Assembly: GCA_050184225.1 (NCBI GenBank)
Contig: JBFXAN010000026.1
Span: 1-53,354, forward strand
Length of the DNA: 53,354 bases
Reading direction: 5' to 3'
Source of the DNA: JBFXAN01 sp050184225
Lineage (GTDB): Bacteria > Chloroflexota > Dehalococcoidia > CAUJGQ01
Positions 37,503 to 44,750 of the stretch are shown one piece after another. The notes below the pieces were generated by a model that did no database searches, was not told where the DNA came from, and was given only the letters and a program-made list of their open reading frames with translations. Made by a program: the position numbers and the translations under genes. How positions within the stretch are numbered: the first letter of the stretch is position 1; each line of letters begins with the position of its first letter.

Positions 37503-38156
37503 TCAGGCCGAATTCCGTTCCAGGAGGTCGAGGACTTCCTGCACGGTATAGTCTCGCCACCGCGCCCAGGTCGGACTGTTGTTCTGGAAGTCGTCGTACC
37601 TCTGCGCGGCCTCGGCCTTGGCGGCGTTGCGTTCTTCCTCGGTCGGCTCACGGCCGAGGCGTTCGGTGAGCTGGCGCTGACCGGAAGGACCAAAGATCGG
37701 GCTGAGAGCCTCGCGCATCTCGGCGTTGGCCTGCGCCGGACGTTCGATCCAGTGGCCGAGGTAGCGATGGTCACGAGTGAAGAAGATGAGCACGGGAATC
37801 GAGTCGAACTCGCCGCCGGCGCGATAGTGCTGCATCACGTCCATGTGCTGATCGCGTTCCAGCACGCGCATTTCCAAGCCCGCCGCCGCCGCTATCTTCT
37901 GCATCACCGGCATGCCGCGGAAGACATCGGGGCACCAGTCCTCACCGATCACCAGCACCTTCGCGGGGCCGTCCGGCCGGGCGGCCAGCGCCTGGAGGCG
38001 GGCGGCAATCTCCGCCGGCACCTCCGTCTTGGCGAGGTTGTCCGCGAACTTCTCCTGGTTGCGGGTGATCGTGGCGATGTACTCGTCATAGGTCTTCGCG
38101 CCCGCGAACAGCTCCGGCGAAACACCGTTCGCCGGGTCGATCGTCGTCTGTGTCAT
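37503..38156 (-). CDS. Thioredoxin-fold protein (thioredoxin_9-like)
   Basis: A 217-residue cytoplasmic protein of the long thioredoxin-like family. Active-site region: KVLVIGEDWCPDVFRGMPVM, with a single Cys in place of the CxxC pair. Next comes LEMRVLERDQHMDVMQHYRA and GGEFDSIPVLIFFTRDHRYL (cis-Pro loop after IPV). The C-terminal quarter is helical and acidic (EPTEEERNAAKAEAAQRYDD). With one Cys, it cannot be an ordinary dithiol oxidoreductase; monothiol or binding roles are possible. GGAGGCAAGAC precedes the ATG. Possible function: redox stress; unproven. Confidence 0.8.
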   Translation of the reverse strand: MTQTTIDPANGVSPELFAGAKTYDEYIATITRNQEKFADNLAKTEVPAEIAARLQALAARPDGPAKVLVIGEDWCPDVFRGMPVMQKIAAAAGLEMRVLERDQHMDVMQHYRAGGEFDSIPVLIFFTRDHRYLGHWIERPAQANAEMREALSPIFGPSGQRQLTERLGREPTEEERNAAKAEAAQRYDDFQNNSPTWARWRDYTVQEVLDLLERNSA

Positions 38157-38268
38157 GTCTTGCCTCCATCACAATTCGGCTCGCAGCAGCCGGCGCGGCG
38201 AATGCAGATCTTACATTCTGTGACGAATTGTACGCATTGCTATGCATCGTCGCGCAACCGGTCAAAGA

Positions 38269-38454
38269 TCAAAGACGCTCGATCCAGTAGTCTGGGCGCC
38301 GCTTTGTGTGAGCCACGGCGACAACCAGAATCTCCTCATCGTCCACTGCGTCCAGGAGTTCTGCACCGAGGCCCGGACGCTGCGATTCGTACCAACGGAC
38401 TGCTTCAGTGAGTTCTATGGACGCCTGTGCATCGAATCGGATCCGGCGGTTCAC
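38269..38454 (-). pseudogene. parE: ParE/RelE toxin with internal deletion
   Basis: A 61-residue frame starting with GTG (GTGA overlap with the antitoxin stop). The front (FDAQASIELTEAVRWYESQR, GLGAELLDAVD) and the end (DEEILVVAVAHTKRRPDYW) are both typical ParE/RelE sequence. Full-length family members are about 95-100 residues; the central helix and two strands (the 'FP...R.LLLRRFPY.V.Y' region, about 35 residues) that form the protein core are missing between Asp38 and Asp39. The reading frame is kept. Product probably cannot fold as a toxin. An internal deletion explains this better than a gene-calling artefact because both ends are in one frame. Confidence 0.72.
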
Positions 38455-38687
38455 CGGCCGAGAACCTCTCGCTCGATGCGCTGCTTGACATCATGCCAAG
38501 ACTCAAGTGTCGCAGTACCCGCGTCGATTGACGCCAGTCGGCGTTCGATCTCGGCGGCCCATGCTTCGGCCGCGTCGCTGTCAGCAGGACCATCAAGGCT
38601 GGCGATCAGTTCAGCCGCAAGTTCTGCACGCTCGGTTGCGCCCAGTTGCGGCGCGTCCGCGAGAACAGTTTCAACGGTTCTGCCCAT
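38451..38687 (-). CDS. Antitoxin of the putative addiction-module component family
   Basis: A 78-residue antitoxin. The pattern (LGATERAELAAELIASLDGP, then AEAWAAEIERRLASIDAGTA and WHDVKQRIER) is that of the 'putative addiction module component' family (TIGR02574/PF09720-type), whose members pair with ParE/RelE toxins. It appears intact, while the toxin downstream has lost its core. The stop overlaps the toxin GTG by 4 bp. Retained antitoxins of dead modules can still serve as anti-addiction factors against related plasmids or elements (inference). Confidence 0.82.
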   Translation of the reverse strand: MGRTVETVLADAPQLGATERAELAAELIASLDGPADSDAAEAWAAEIERRLASIDAGTATLESWHDVKQRIEREVLGR

Positions 38688-38795
38688 GCCGTCATCCTAC
38701 GTGCCGGCTCGGTGCTCTACAAGTGCGAGGCCGCTCTGACCGGGTAAGAGCAGCAAGGGACTCGCGCCCGCTCCTACTTGGTTGACGTCGATGGA

Positions 38796-39743
38796 TCATC
38801 TGGATCCCACTTCTCCTCGCCGCCAACGCACACCGGCGGGTAGGGTGCTTCCGTTGGTGAGCACGAACAGCGCAACTTCCGGCCGCGCGCCGAAGCGAAG
38901 CGGCAGGTTCGATAACCCGATGCCGCGGTTGACGTAGAGCAATCCTCCCGCCACTTCGTACCAGCCGCGCAGATACTTCGTGTCGCTTGTGTCACCGGGG
39001 ATGTTCAACCAGGACAGTCGCTTCAGGACTGGGACATGAAGCTGGGCGCCGTGTGTGTGTCCGGCCACGATCAGGGGGAACCATCCCTCCGGCGCGTAGC
39101 TGGCGACATCGGGTACATGGGTAAGCAGGGCGAGCAGGCGTGTGTTGCGGGGAATGCCGGTGACCGCCGTCAGCAGGTCGGTGTGGCCGGTGGCGAGGTC
39201 GTCGACGCCGACGACCGCCCATGACTCGCCACGAAGCGTGAACCAGGCGTGGCCGTTCATCAAGACGTCGATGCCCTGATTCTGCAACCCGTTGACGATT
39301 GAGGCTGTGGCCTCGTCACTATCGTAATGATCGTGATTGCCGAGGACCGCAAAGGATGGCGCCACACAGGCGAGCGGACGATACAGACTGTCGTCGCCGT
39401 TCCAGCGCCCCTGGTGGGCAAAGTCCCCTGTGAGAAAGATCAGATCGGGTCGCAGCGACACGGCGGCGTCGATCGCGCGCCGGATCACCGATTGATCTTG
39501 CAGCCACATACCGATCTGAAAGTCGCTGAGTTGCACGATGCGCAGCCCTTCCCAGGCAGGAGGAAGGGTCGGAACGCGGACGGTCCAGCGCTCGATCTGA
39601 AGCCAGCGAGGCTCGACGAGGTGGGCGTAGCCGATCAGCCCCGCCACTGCCACTCCACCGATCACGGCGGCGCGTCGAAGCAGGCGGGGAAGTGGACGGA
39701 CCATCTGCGGCTGTGTCCTGATCGGCCGGAGCCTGTGATTCAC
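38796..39743 (-). CDS. Calcineurin-like metallophosphoesterase, membrane-anchored
   Basis: A 315-residue YaeI-like phosphoesterase. After an N-terminal helix (LLRRAAVIGGVAVAGLIGYA) come the metal motifs: IVQLSDFQIGMW (motif D-x-H, but the His is Gln here), TGDFAHQG, VLGNHDHYD, LLTHVPDVASYA and IVAGHTHGAQ. The first-motif substitution may alter metal occupancy. Family members cleave phosphodiesters or UDP-lipid precursors at the membrane. GTG 39743 is used; ATG 39704 (13 codons later) is an alternative that still keeps the helix. Function not assigned. Confidence 0.85.
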   Translation of the reverse strand: MNHRLRPIRTQPQMVRPLPRLLRRAAVIGGVAVAGLIGYAHLVEPRWLQIERWTVRVPTLPPAWEGLRIVQLSDFQIGMWLQDQSVIRRAIDAAVSLRPDLIFLTGDFAHQGRWNGDDSLYRPLACVAPSFAVLGNHDHYDSDEATASIVNGLQNQGIDVLMNGHAWFTLRGESWAVVGVDDLATGHTDLLTAVTGIPRNTRLLALLTHVPDVASYAPEGWFPLIVAGHTHGAQLHVPVLKRLSWLNIPGDTSDTKYLRGWYEVAGGLLYVNRGIGLSNLPLRFGARPEVALFVLTNGSTLPAGVRWRRGEVGSR

Positions 39744-39759
39744 CGGGATGTAGCAGATA

Positions 39760-40230
39760 CTACCGTTCGGTTGACCCGGTGTCGAAGGTGGCGATCAGCT
39801 GGTCGAGTGCGGCGGCGTGCTGCTCCATCAGTGTTTCGGCCAGACAGGCGATCCATCGCATCACCGGCGGCTCGGCGGCGATCTCGGCCGCGGTCGATTC
39901 GGCAATCATCATGTCATAGCGATCGGCCGCCCGACGAAGGGCGCCGCGTGCCTGCTCGTATGACCATTCGCCGGCGCGGTCAAGCGCCGCTTCGTTGAAG
40001 GCGGCGCGGTTGTACTCGACCTCTGGTGCGCCAGCCAGCAATCGGGGGATGCGGTCGTTCGCCTCATCCAGCCAGGCAGCGACGGCGATCACGATCTCAC
40101 GCGCGCTCCATGTGCCCGGCGCGGGCGCATGCCCGCGATCCTCCAACGGAATCTGATCGAGTCGTCCGACGAACGCACTGCGGCTCGCCCGAAACTGTTC
40201 CAACAGCCGCGCAACGTCATTATCGGTCAT
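39760..40230 (-). CDS. DinB-family protein
   Basis: A 156-residue four-helix-bundle protein of the DinB/YfiT superfamily, often metal-dependent thiol-S-transferases or uncharacterised damage-inducible proteins. Typical segments: LLEQFRASRSAFVGRLDQIP, GTWSAREIVIAVAAWLDEAN, and MRWIACLAETLMEQHAAALD. One candidate metal His (MEQH) is visible. The start MTDND at 40230 is chosen; it overlaps the upstream ASCH gene by 11 bp. If mycothiol or bacillithiol occurs in this organism, a thiol transferase role would fit, but this is speculative. Confidence 0.75.
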   Translation of the reverse strand: MTDNDVARLLEQFRASRSAFVGRLDQIPLEDRGHAPAPGTWSAREIVIAVAAWLDEANDRIPRLLAGAPEVEYNRAAFNEAALDRAGEWSYEQARGALRRAADRYDMMIAESTAAEIAAEPPVMRWIACLAETLMEQHAAALDQLIATFDTGSTER

Positions 40231-40729
40231 CGGCGTCGGTCGACTCCTCGCACTGGGGTGGTTCAAAGTGACGAACGAGGTCGGGGACTGGCTGGCCGGC
40301 GATCCAGGCCGAAGCCCAAGGGAGCCGGCGGGGAAGGGACTGCCTCGGGATATGGAACCGCTCGACCCGCCTGAGCGTCAAGAAGAGGGCATGGCGGGCG
40401 TCGTGCTTGATCCGCTGGTACCAGTCGTCTGGTGTGGTCGCGGCGACCTGTCTGGACCACTGCTCTGTCAGGTGGCGCAGCGCGGCAAGGTCGAGGTCGG
40501 CGAAGACATCGATCTGCGCGACGGTGGCGCGGACCTCGATGTCGCCGCCGGTCCGCTTGAGATAGAGCACGTCGCCTGGCAGGCAGCGCGTCGCCGCCGG
40601 GTGCCGCCGCCGGGAGAGCCGTGATTCGACGGTCTTGTCGCCACTGAGGATCAGGTCGAGGTACGGCGGCCGCAGGATGACGAGATGATTGATCGGCCCG
40701 CGTCGATCCGGAGCGGGTGCGATGGTCAT
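40220..40729 (-). CDS. ASCH domain protein
   Basis: A 169-residue protein whose N-terminal half is an ASCH domain (PUA-like fold, RNA- or nucleic-acid-binding): LVILRPPYLDLILSGDKTVE, SRLSRRRHP, LPGDVLYLKRTGGDIEV and VAQIDVFADLDLAAL. The G-x-K-T-V-E-x-R pattern is diagnostic. The C-terminal half is family-specific (DDWYQRIKHDARHALFL). ASCH proteins may act as translation co-factors or nucleases; this member is uncharacterised. Overlaps DinB by 11 bp on the same strand. Confidence 0.84.
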   Translation of the reverse strand: MTIAPAPDRRGPINHLVILRPPYLDLILSGDKTVESRLSRRRHPAATRCLPGDVLYLKRTGGDIEVRATVAQIDVFADLDLAALRHLTEQWSRQVAATTPDDWYQRIKHDARHALFLTLRRVERFHIPRQSLPRRLPWASAWIAGQPVPDLVRHFEPPQCEESTDADDR

Positions 40730-40751
40730 GGCAGAAGACCACCATGAATAG

Positions 40752-40791
40752 GACAGCGCAGTGGGCCGGCCGGCCGGTCCACTGCGCTGTC
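40752..40791 (-). terminator. Perfect 13-bp hairpin after the zinc-ribbon gene
   Basis: GACAGCGCAGTGG (40752-40764) pairs with CCACTGCGCTGTC (40779-40791); the loop itself is palindromic (GGCCGGCCGG). On the minus strand it lies 21 bases after the zinc-ribbon stop codon and before the ASCH gene. No T tract; CTATTC follows. Confidence 0.6.
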
Positions 40792-40812
40792 ATTTATTCC
40801 AAGTGACTGAGG

Positions 40813-41157
40813 CTATCGCGCCTTCTGCTTGCTGTAACAGTTGCTGCAGAAGACGGGACGGTCGCCGCGCGGTACGAAGGGCACCTCCGTCGCCTGACCG
40901 CACTCGGCGCAGACGGTGGGGTGCATCTGACGGGGAGTCCGGCCGCCGAAGCTGGCGAATGCGCCGTACCGGACATACCCACTGCTTGGCTCTTCCTCAA
41001 ATGTCGTCCGGTTGGTCTTGCGCGCGGAGCGGCAAGACTGGCAGCGGGTCGGCTCATTCATCAGCCCCTTGGTGGCATAGAACTCCTGCTCTCCCGCTGT
41101 AAAAAGAAACGGCGAGCCGCAATCACGGCACGTCAACTGCTTATCGGTGTAACTCAA
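40813..41157 (-). CDS. Zinc-ribbon protein (CxxC x 4)
   Basis: A 114-residue protein beginning SYTDKQLTCRDCGSPFLFTA (TTG start), the known 'probable zinc-ribbon' type common in Chloroflexota and Firmicutes. Zinc pairs: CRDC, CQSC (RCQSCRSARK), CAEC (TVCAECGQATEVPF) and CSNC (FCSNCYSKQK), giving two four-Cys zinc sites. The TTG at 41157 is chosen because GGAGGAGTCC lies just before it; upstream codons are implausible. Function unknown; possibly cold-shock or RNA-related. It lies between a hairpin and the divergent helicase promoter. Confidence 0.8.
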   Translation of the reverse strand: MSYTDKQLTCRDCGSPFLFTAGEQEFYATKGLMNEPTRCQSCRSARKTNRTTFEEEPSSGYVRYGAFASFGGRTPRQMHPTVCAECGQATEVPFVPRGDRPVFCSNCYSKQKAR

Positions 41158-41388
41158 GGACTCCTCCGTGGAAACCGCCCGCGGACCGGTGAACGCCGGA
41201 ACCGGAACCGGGGCGCTGGGACAGTACGGCCGGCGTTCCGTACACAACCCATTATACCATTTGCCCAACCTCCACTTCAAAGGCACGGCACACGGAATCG
41301 GTCAAGCGACCATGTTGCCAGACCTCCAAACCGCCGGTCATTCGATCATCTGTGCTACGATCCCGGTACCATCCCCACGGATAACGTC

Positions 41389-43599
41389 ATGGATATGCTC
41401 GCCGGTCTCAACGACGTTCAGCGCCGTGCGGTCACGACCACCAATGGCCCTCTGTTGATCGTCGCCGGCCCCGGCAGCGGCAAGACGCGCGTGATCACCC
41501 ATCGCATCGCCTACTTGGTCGCCCGCGAAGGGACCGCGCCCTGGCGGATCCTCGCCGTGACTTTCACGAACAAGGCGGCACGGGAGATGCGCGAGCGCGT
41601 CAGCGCGCTGCTGGAAGGCGCCGCCGACGACCTCACCCTCGGCACCTTTCACGCCGTCTGCTCGCGCATCCTTCGCGTCGATGGCCGCGCGATCGGCATC
41701 GACCGCGGCTTCGCCATCTACGACGACGACGATCAGATGTCCCTGATGAAGCGTGTGCTGACCGACCTCAACATCGACACCCGCAGGTTCAGCCCGCGCG
41801 CCGTGCTTTCGACGATCTCCCACGCCAAGAGCGAACTCGTCGGACCGATGACCTACGCGCGCGCCGCCGACGACTACTTTCAGGAGGTCGTCGGTCGTGC
41901 CTACGAGCGCTATCAACTGTTGCTCGATGCGAACAACGCCCTCGACTTTGATGACCTGTTGATGCGGACGGTGGAGTTGCTCACGTCGAGCGAGAGCGTC
42001 CGGCAGAAGTACCAGGAGCGATATCTCCACGTCCTCGTCGATGAGTTCCAGGACACCAACGTCGCTCAGTACGCCCTCGCGCGGTTGCTGTCCGACTTGC
42101 ATCGCAATATCTGCATCGTCGGAGATGAGGATCAATCGATCTATTCATGGAGATCGGCGGATTACCGCAACATTCTTAACTTCCAGAGTGATTTCCCCGA
42201 CGCACAGGTGATCATGCTGGAGCAGAATTACCGCTCGACGCAGACGATCTTAGATAGCGCGCAGCAGGTGATCCGGCGGAACGAAAGCCGGCACGAGAAG
42301 AGTCTCTGGACGGAGAACGACGCCGGTCAGCCGGTGATGATCTTCGAGGCGCAGGACGACGAGGATGAAGCGCGGTTCGTCGCCCGCGAGATCGCGCGGT
42401 CGGGCCGGCCACCGGGCGACTTCGCGGTGATGTACCGGATGAACGCTCAGTCCCGCGCGCTGGAGGAGGCGTTCATGTCCGCCGGAATTCCCTACCGGCT
42501 TGTCGGCGGAACCCGCTTCTATCAGCGGCGCGAGATCAAGGATCTGATCGCCTATCTGCGCCTGATCCAGAACCAATCCGACAGCCTTAGTCTGCTGCGC
42601 GTGATCAACACGCCGCCGCGTGGCATCGGCCAGAAGACGATTGAAGACGTGTGGCGCTGGGCGCAGGCGGCGGACATCTCCCCCTGGGAGGCGCTGATGT
42701 CGCTGGGCGACGGGCTGCACCGGCCGATCGGAGCGCCGAACTTCCGCGGCGCGGCGATCAATGCGCTGCTGCGGTTCCGCGACCTGGTCGCCGGTTTGAT
42801 CGAGGAGGCGCCCGGTCTGACGCCGCCACAACTGCTTTCCGCGATTGTCGAGCGGATACAGTTCCGCCGCTATCTGTCCGAGGGCTTTGAAGACGGCGAT
42901 GAGCGATGGACCAACGTCGAGGAGTTGATCACGGCGGCGACGCAGTACGACGCACTGGAGCCACGCGAGGCGCTGGCGAACTTCCTCGAGAACGTCGCAC
43001 TCGTCTCCGACGTCGACGACATGGAGGATCGCCGCGTGGCGACGACGCTGATCACCCTCCATGCCGCCAAGGGGTTGGAGTTTCCCATCGTGTTCATGGT
43101 CGGTATGGAGGAGGCGATCCTGCCGCACATCCGCTCCTACGACAATCCGGAGCAGATGGAGGAGGAGCGGCGCCTCTGCTATGTCGGCATGACCCGCGCC
43201 CGCGAGCATCTCACGCTCACCCACGCCCGCCGACGGGCACAGATGGGCATGCCGGTCTTCAATCCCCCGTCCCGCTTTCTGAGCGATGTTCCGGAGCGAC
43301 TGACCGAATCCCGTAGCCGCTCCGACGATTTCGTCGTGCGCCGGTCGCCACGGACCATAGCGCTTCCGAAACCCGGCCGCGTTCCGGTCAGCGCCCGCGA
43401 TGTCGCGGCAGCGATCAGCAGCGGCGAACGCGAATTCAACGCCGGCGAGCGAGTGCGACACCCCAAGTTCGGCGAAGGCATCATCGTCGGCACACGCCAG
43501 AACGGCGGCGATCAGGAGGTCACCGTCCACTTCAAAGGCGACACCGGCGTCAAGCGGCTAATGGTGAGCTACGCGCGGCTGGAGCGGGTTCTTACCTAA
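41389..43599 (+). CDS. pcrA: UvrD/PcrA superfamily I DNA helicase
   Basis: A 736-residue 3'-5' helicase used in nucleotide-excision and recombination/replication-fork repair. Motifs in order: QRRAV and Walker A GPGSGKT (27-33), TNKAAREMRERV (Ia), FHAVCSRILR, DEFQDTN (II), VGDEDQSIYSWR (III), LEQNYRST (IV), TLHAAKGLEFPIVFM (V) and EERRLCYVGMTRARE (VI). The C-terminal tudor-like tail (VRHPKFGEGIIVG) is typical of PcrA. The ATG at 41389 has no clear ribosome site; TACGAT is 28 bases upstream. The stop codon TAA lies inside the left end of a dispersed repeat element (43593-43767). Confidence 0.95.
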   Translation: MDMLAGLNDVQRRAVTTTNGPLLIVAGPGSGKTRVITHRIAYLVAREGTAPWRILAVTFTNKAAREMRERVSALLEGAADDLTLGTFHAVCSRILRVDGRAIGIDRGFAIYDDDDQMSLMKRVLTDLNIDTRRFSPRAVLSTISHAKSELVGPMTYARAADDYFQEVVGRAYERYQLLLDANNALDFDDLLMRTVELLTSSESVRQKYQERYLHVLVDEFQDTNVAQYALARLLSDLHRNICIVGDEDQSIYSWRSADYRNILNFQSDFPDAQVIMLEQNYRSTQTILDSAQQVIRRNESRHEKSLWTENDAGQPVMIFEAQDDEDEARFVAREIARSGRPPGDFAVMYRMNAQSRALEEAFMSAGIPYRLVGGTRFYQRREIKDLIAYLRLIQNQSDSLSLLRVINTPPRGIGQKTIEDVWRWAQAADISPWEALMSLGDGLHRPIGAPNFRGAAINALLRFRDLVAGLIEEAPGLTPPQLLSAIVERIQFRRYLSEGFEDGDERWTNVEELITAATQYDALEPREALANFLENVALVSDVDDMEDRRVATTLITLHAAKGLEFPIVFMVGMEEAILPHIRSYDNPEQMEEERRLCYVGMTRAREHLTLTHARRRAQMGMPVFNPPSRFLSDVPERLTESRSRSDDFVVRRSPRTIALPKPGRVPVSARDVAAAISSGEREFNAGERVRHPKFGEGIIVGTRQNGGDQEVTVHFKGDTGVKRLMVSYARLERVLT

Positions 43600-43767
43600 C
43601 CCGGTTCGCTGCGCTCACAGCGCCCCCTTCCCTCGCAGGGAAGGGGGCGTCCACGGTCAGCGATGGTTGAACAAGGGTCGTCGGCATCGCCAGACGGGAT
43701 ACTGGCAGACCACGGTAGATGAGAACTCCCCCTTCCCTGCGAGGGAAGGGGGCCGGGGGGTTAGGTA
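43593..43767. repeat. 175-bp dispersed inverted-repeat element (CCCCCTTCCC family)
   Basis: The ends are exact inverted copies: TACCTAACCC (43593-43602) and GGGTTAGGTA (43758-43767). Internal palindromes CGCCCCCTTCCCTCGCAGGG (43620 onward) and CCCCCTTCCCTGCGAGGGAA (43728 onward) lie on each side. It covers the last codons and TAA stop of pcrA and the apparent start region of the next gene, so it seems to have inserted exactly at the gene junction. Similar MITE-like elements with different cores occur at 47202 and 52546. Confidence 0.72.
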
Positions 43768-44120
43768 TCGACGACCTCAATGACGCCATCACGGAAGCGA
43801 CGGCCGCCTTCGACGCGGCCAATCACGCGTTCGGTCGTTTCGTTACCTATGCTGTCCGGCCGCACAATCAGCCGATCCCGCCGGAAGTCCAGCGCGTGCG
43901 CGAGGCGCTTCAAGAAGCCGCGATCTGTGTCCCTCGGCAACCGACGACTGATGAAGCACGGGCCTTTCTTGATGCGCTTCGCGCCGCCTACGACGTGGCC
44001 GAGCAGTTTCTTGCCGAGCCGCCGGGTCGGTACGCGGTCGAGGAGGTGCGGCCGGCTCCTGATGCGCTGGACGAAGCGATCCAGGTGCTCGAAGCGGCGC
44101 TCCGATCAATAGGCGAGTAA
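43719..44120 (+). CDS. Hypothetical helical protein with repeat-derived start
   Basis: A 133-residue frame. Residues 1-16 are encoded by the right end of the repeat element (RTPPSLRGKGAGG); from IDDLNDAITEATAAFDAANH onward it reads like a genuine helical protein (VREALQEAAICVP, EARAFLDALRAAYDVAEQFL, LDEAIQVLEAALRSIGE). No ATG, GTG or TTG exists between the element end and this body, so either the element supplies the start or the original start was lost. Function unknown. The 3' end overlaps the convergent tlpA-like gene by 15 bp. Confidence 0.5.
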   Translation: MRTPPSLRGKGAGGLGIDDLNDAITEATAAFDAANHAFGRFVTYAVRPHNQPIPPEVQRVREALQEAAICVPRQPTTDEARAFLDALRAAYDVAEQFLAEPPGRYAVEEVRPAPDALDEAIQVLEAALRSIGE

Positions 44121-44750
44121 CGCCTCCAACTTCTCCTGAAGCGCCTCCTCGCTGAGTGGCCCGATCACCACATCACGGATCACGCCGTCGCGGTCGATGA
44201 AGAACGTGTCGGGCAGACCGCGCAGCCGGTACTGATTGAAGACTTCGGTGCCCGGTGAATCGAGCAGGATCGGGAAGGTCAGGCCCATCTCATCGCGGAA
44301 GTCGCGGGAGAGCCGGCGGGCCATATCGGTCGGCGTGCCTTCGCTGTTCACGCCGAGTACGACAAATTCACCCCCGGCGCCGGCGTACGCCGCCTCGATC
44401 TCCGGCATCTCCGCCTTGCAGGGACCGCACCAGGTCGCCCAGAAGTTGAGGACGACGGGCGTCCCCCGCAGGCTGCTGAGCCGCACCTGCTCGCCGTCGA
44501 GGGTCGGGAGGGCGAAGTCCGGCGCGACTTCCCCCTTGGCCGGCGCGCCGGCGCCCAGCGCGCCGCTGAGGCTGTCGTCGTCGGTTGTTTCACCGGATCG
44601 TTGAACGACGACGATGGCAACGCCGATCGCGGCGATGACGAGCAATGGGAGGGCAATGCGCAGCGGCTTCGGCAGTCGGTCAAGGAGAGAGCCGGCTCCG
44701 GGTGGCCGTGGGTCGGGTGGCGCGGTCGAGGAGTTGGTCGGCGTTGTCAC
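44106..44750 (-). CDS. TlpA/ResA-type thiol-disulfide oxidoreductase
   Basis: A 214-residue membrane-anchored thioredoxin-like protein: N-terminal helix (IALPLLVIAAIGVAIVVV), linker, then APDFALPTLDGEQVRLSSLR, the active site FWATWCGPC (Cys108, Cys111), and a cis-Pro loop region (RGLPDTFFIDRDG). TlpA/ResA proteins reduce extracytoplasmic disulfides, for example in cytochrome c maturation. Its GTG start overlaps the S41 peptidase stop (GTGA), so the two are co-translated; a redox partner of exported proteins is likely. Confidence 0.9.
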   Translation of the reverse strand: MTTPTNSSTAPPDPRPPGAGSLLDRLPKPLRIALPLLVIAAIGVAIVVVQRSGETTDDDSLSGALGAGAPAKGEVAPDFALPTLDGEQVRLSSLRGTPVVLNFWATWCGPCKAEMPEIEAAYAGAGGEFVVLGVNSEGTPTDMARRLSRDFRDEMGLTFPILLDSPGTEVFNQYRLRGLPDTFFIDRDGVIRDVVIGPLSEEALQEKLEALLAY

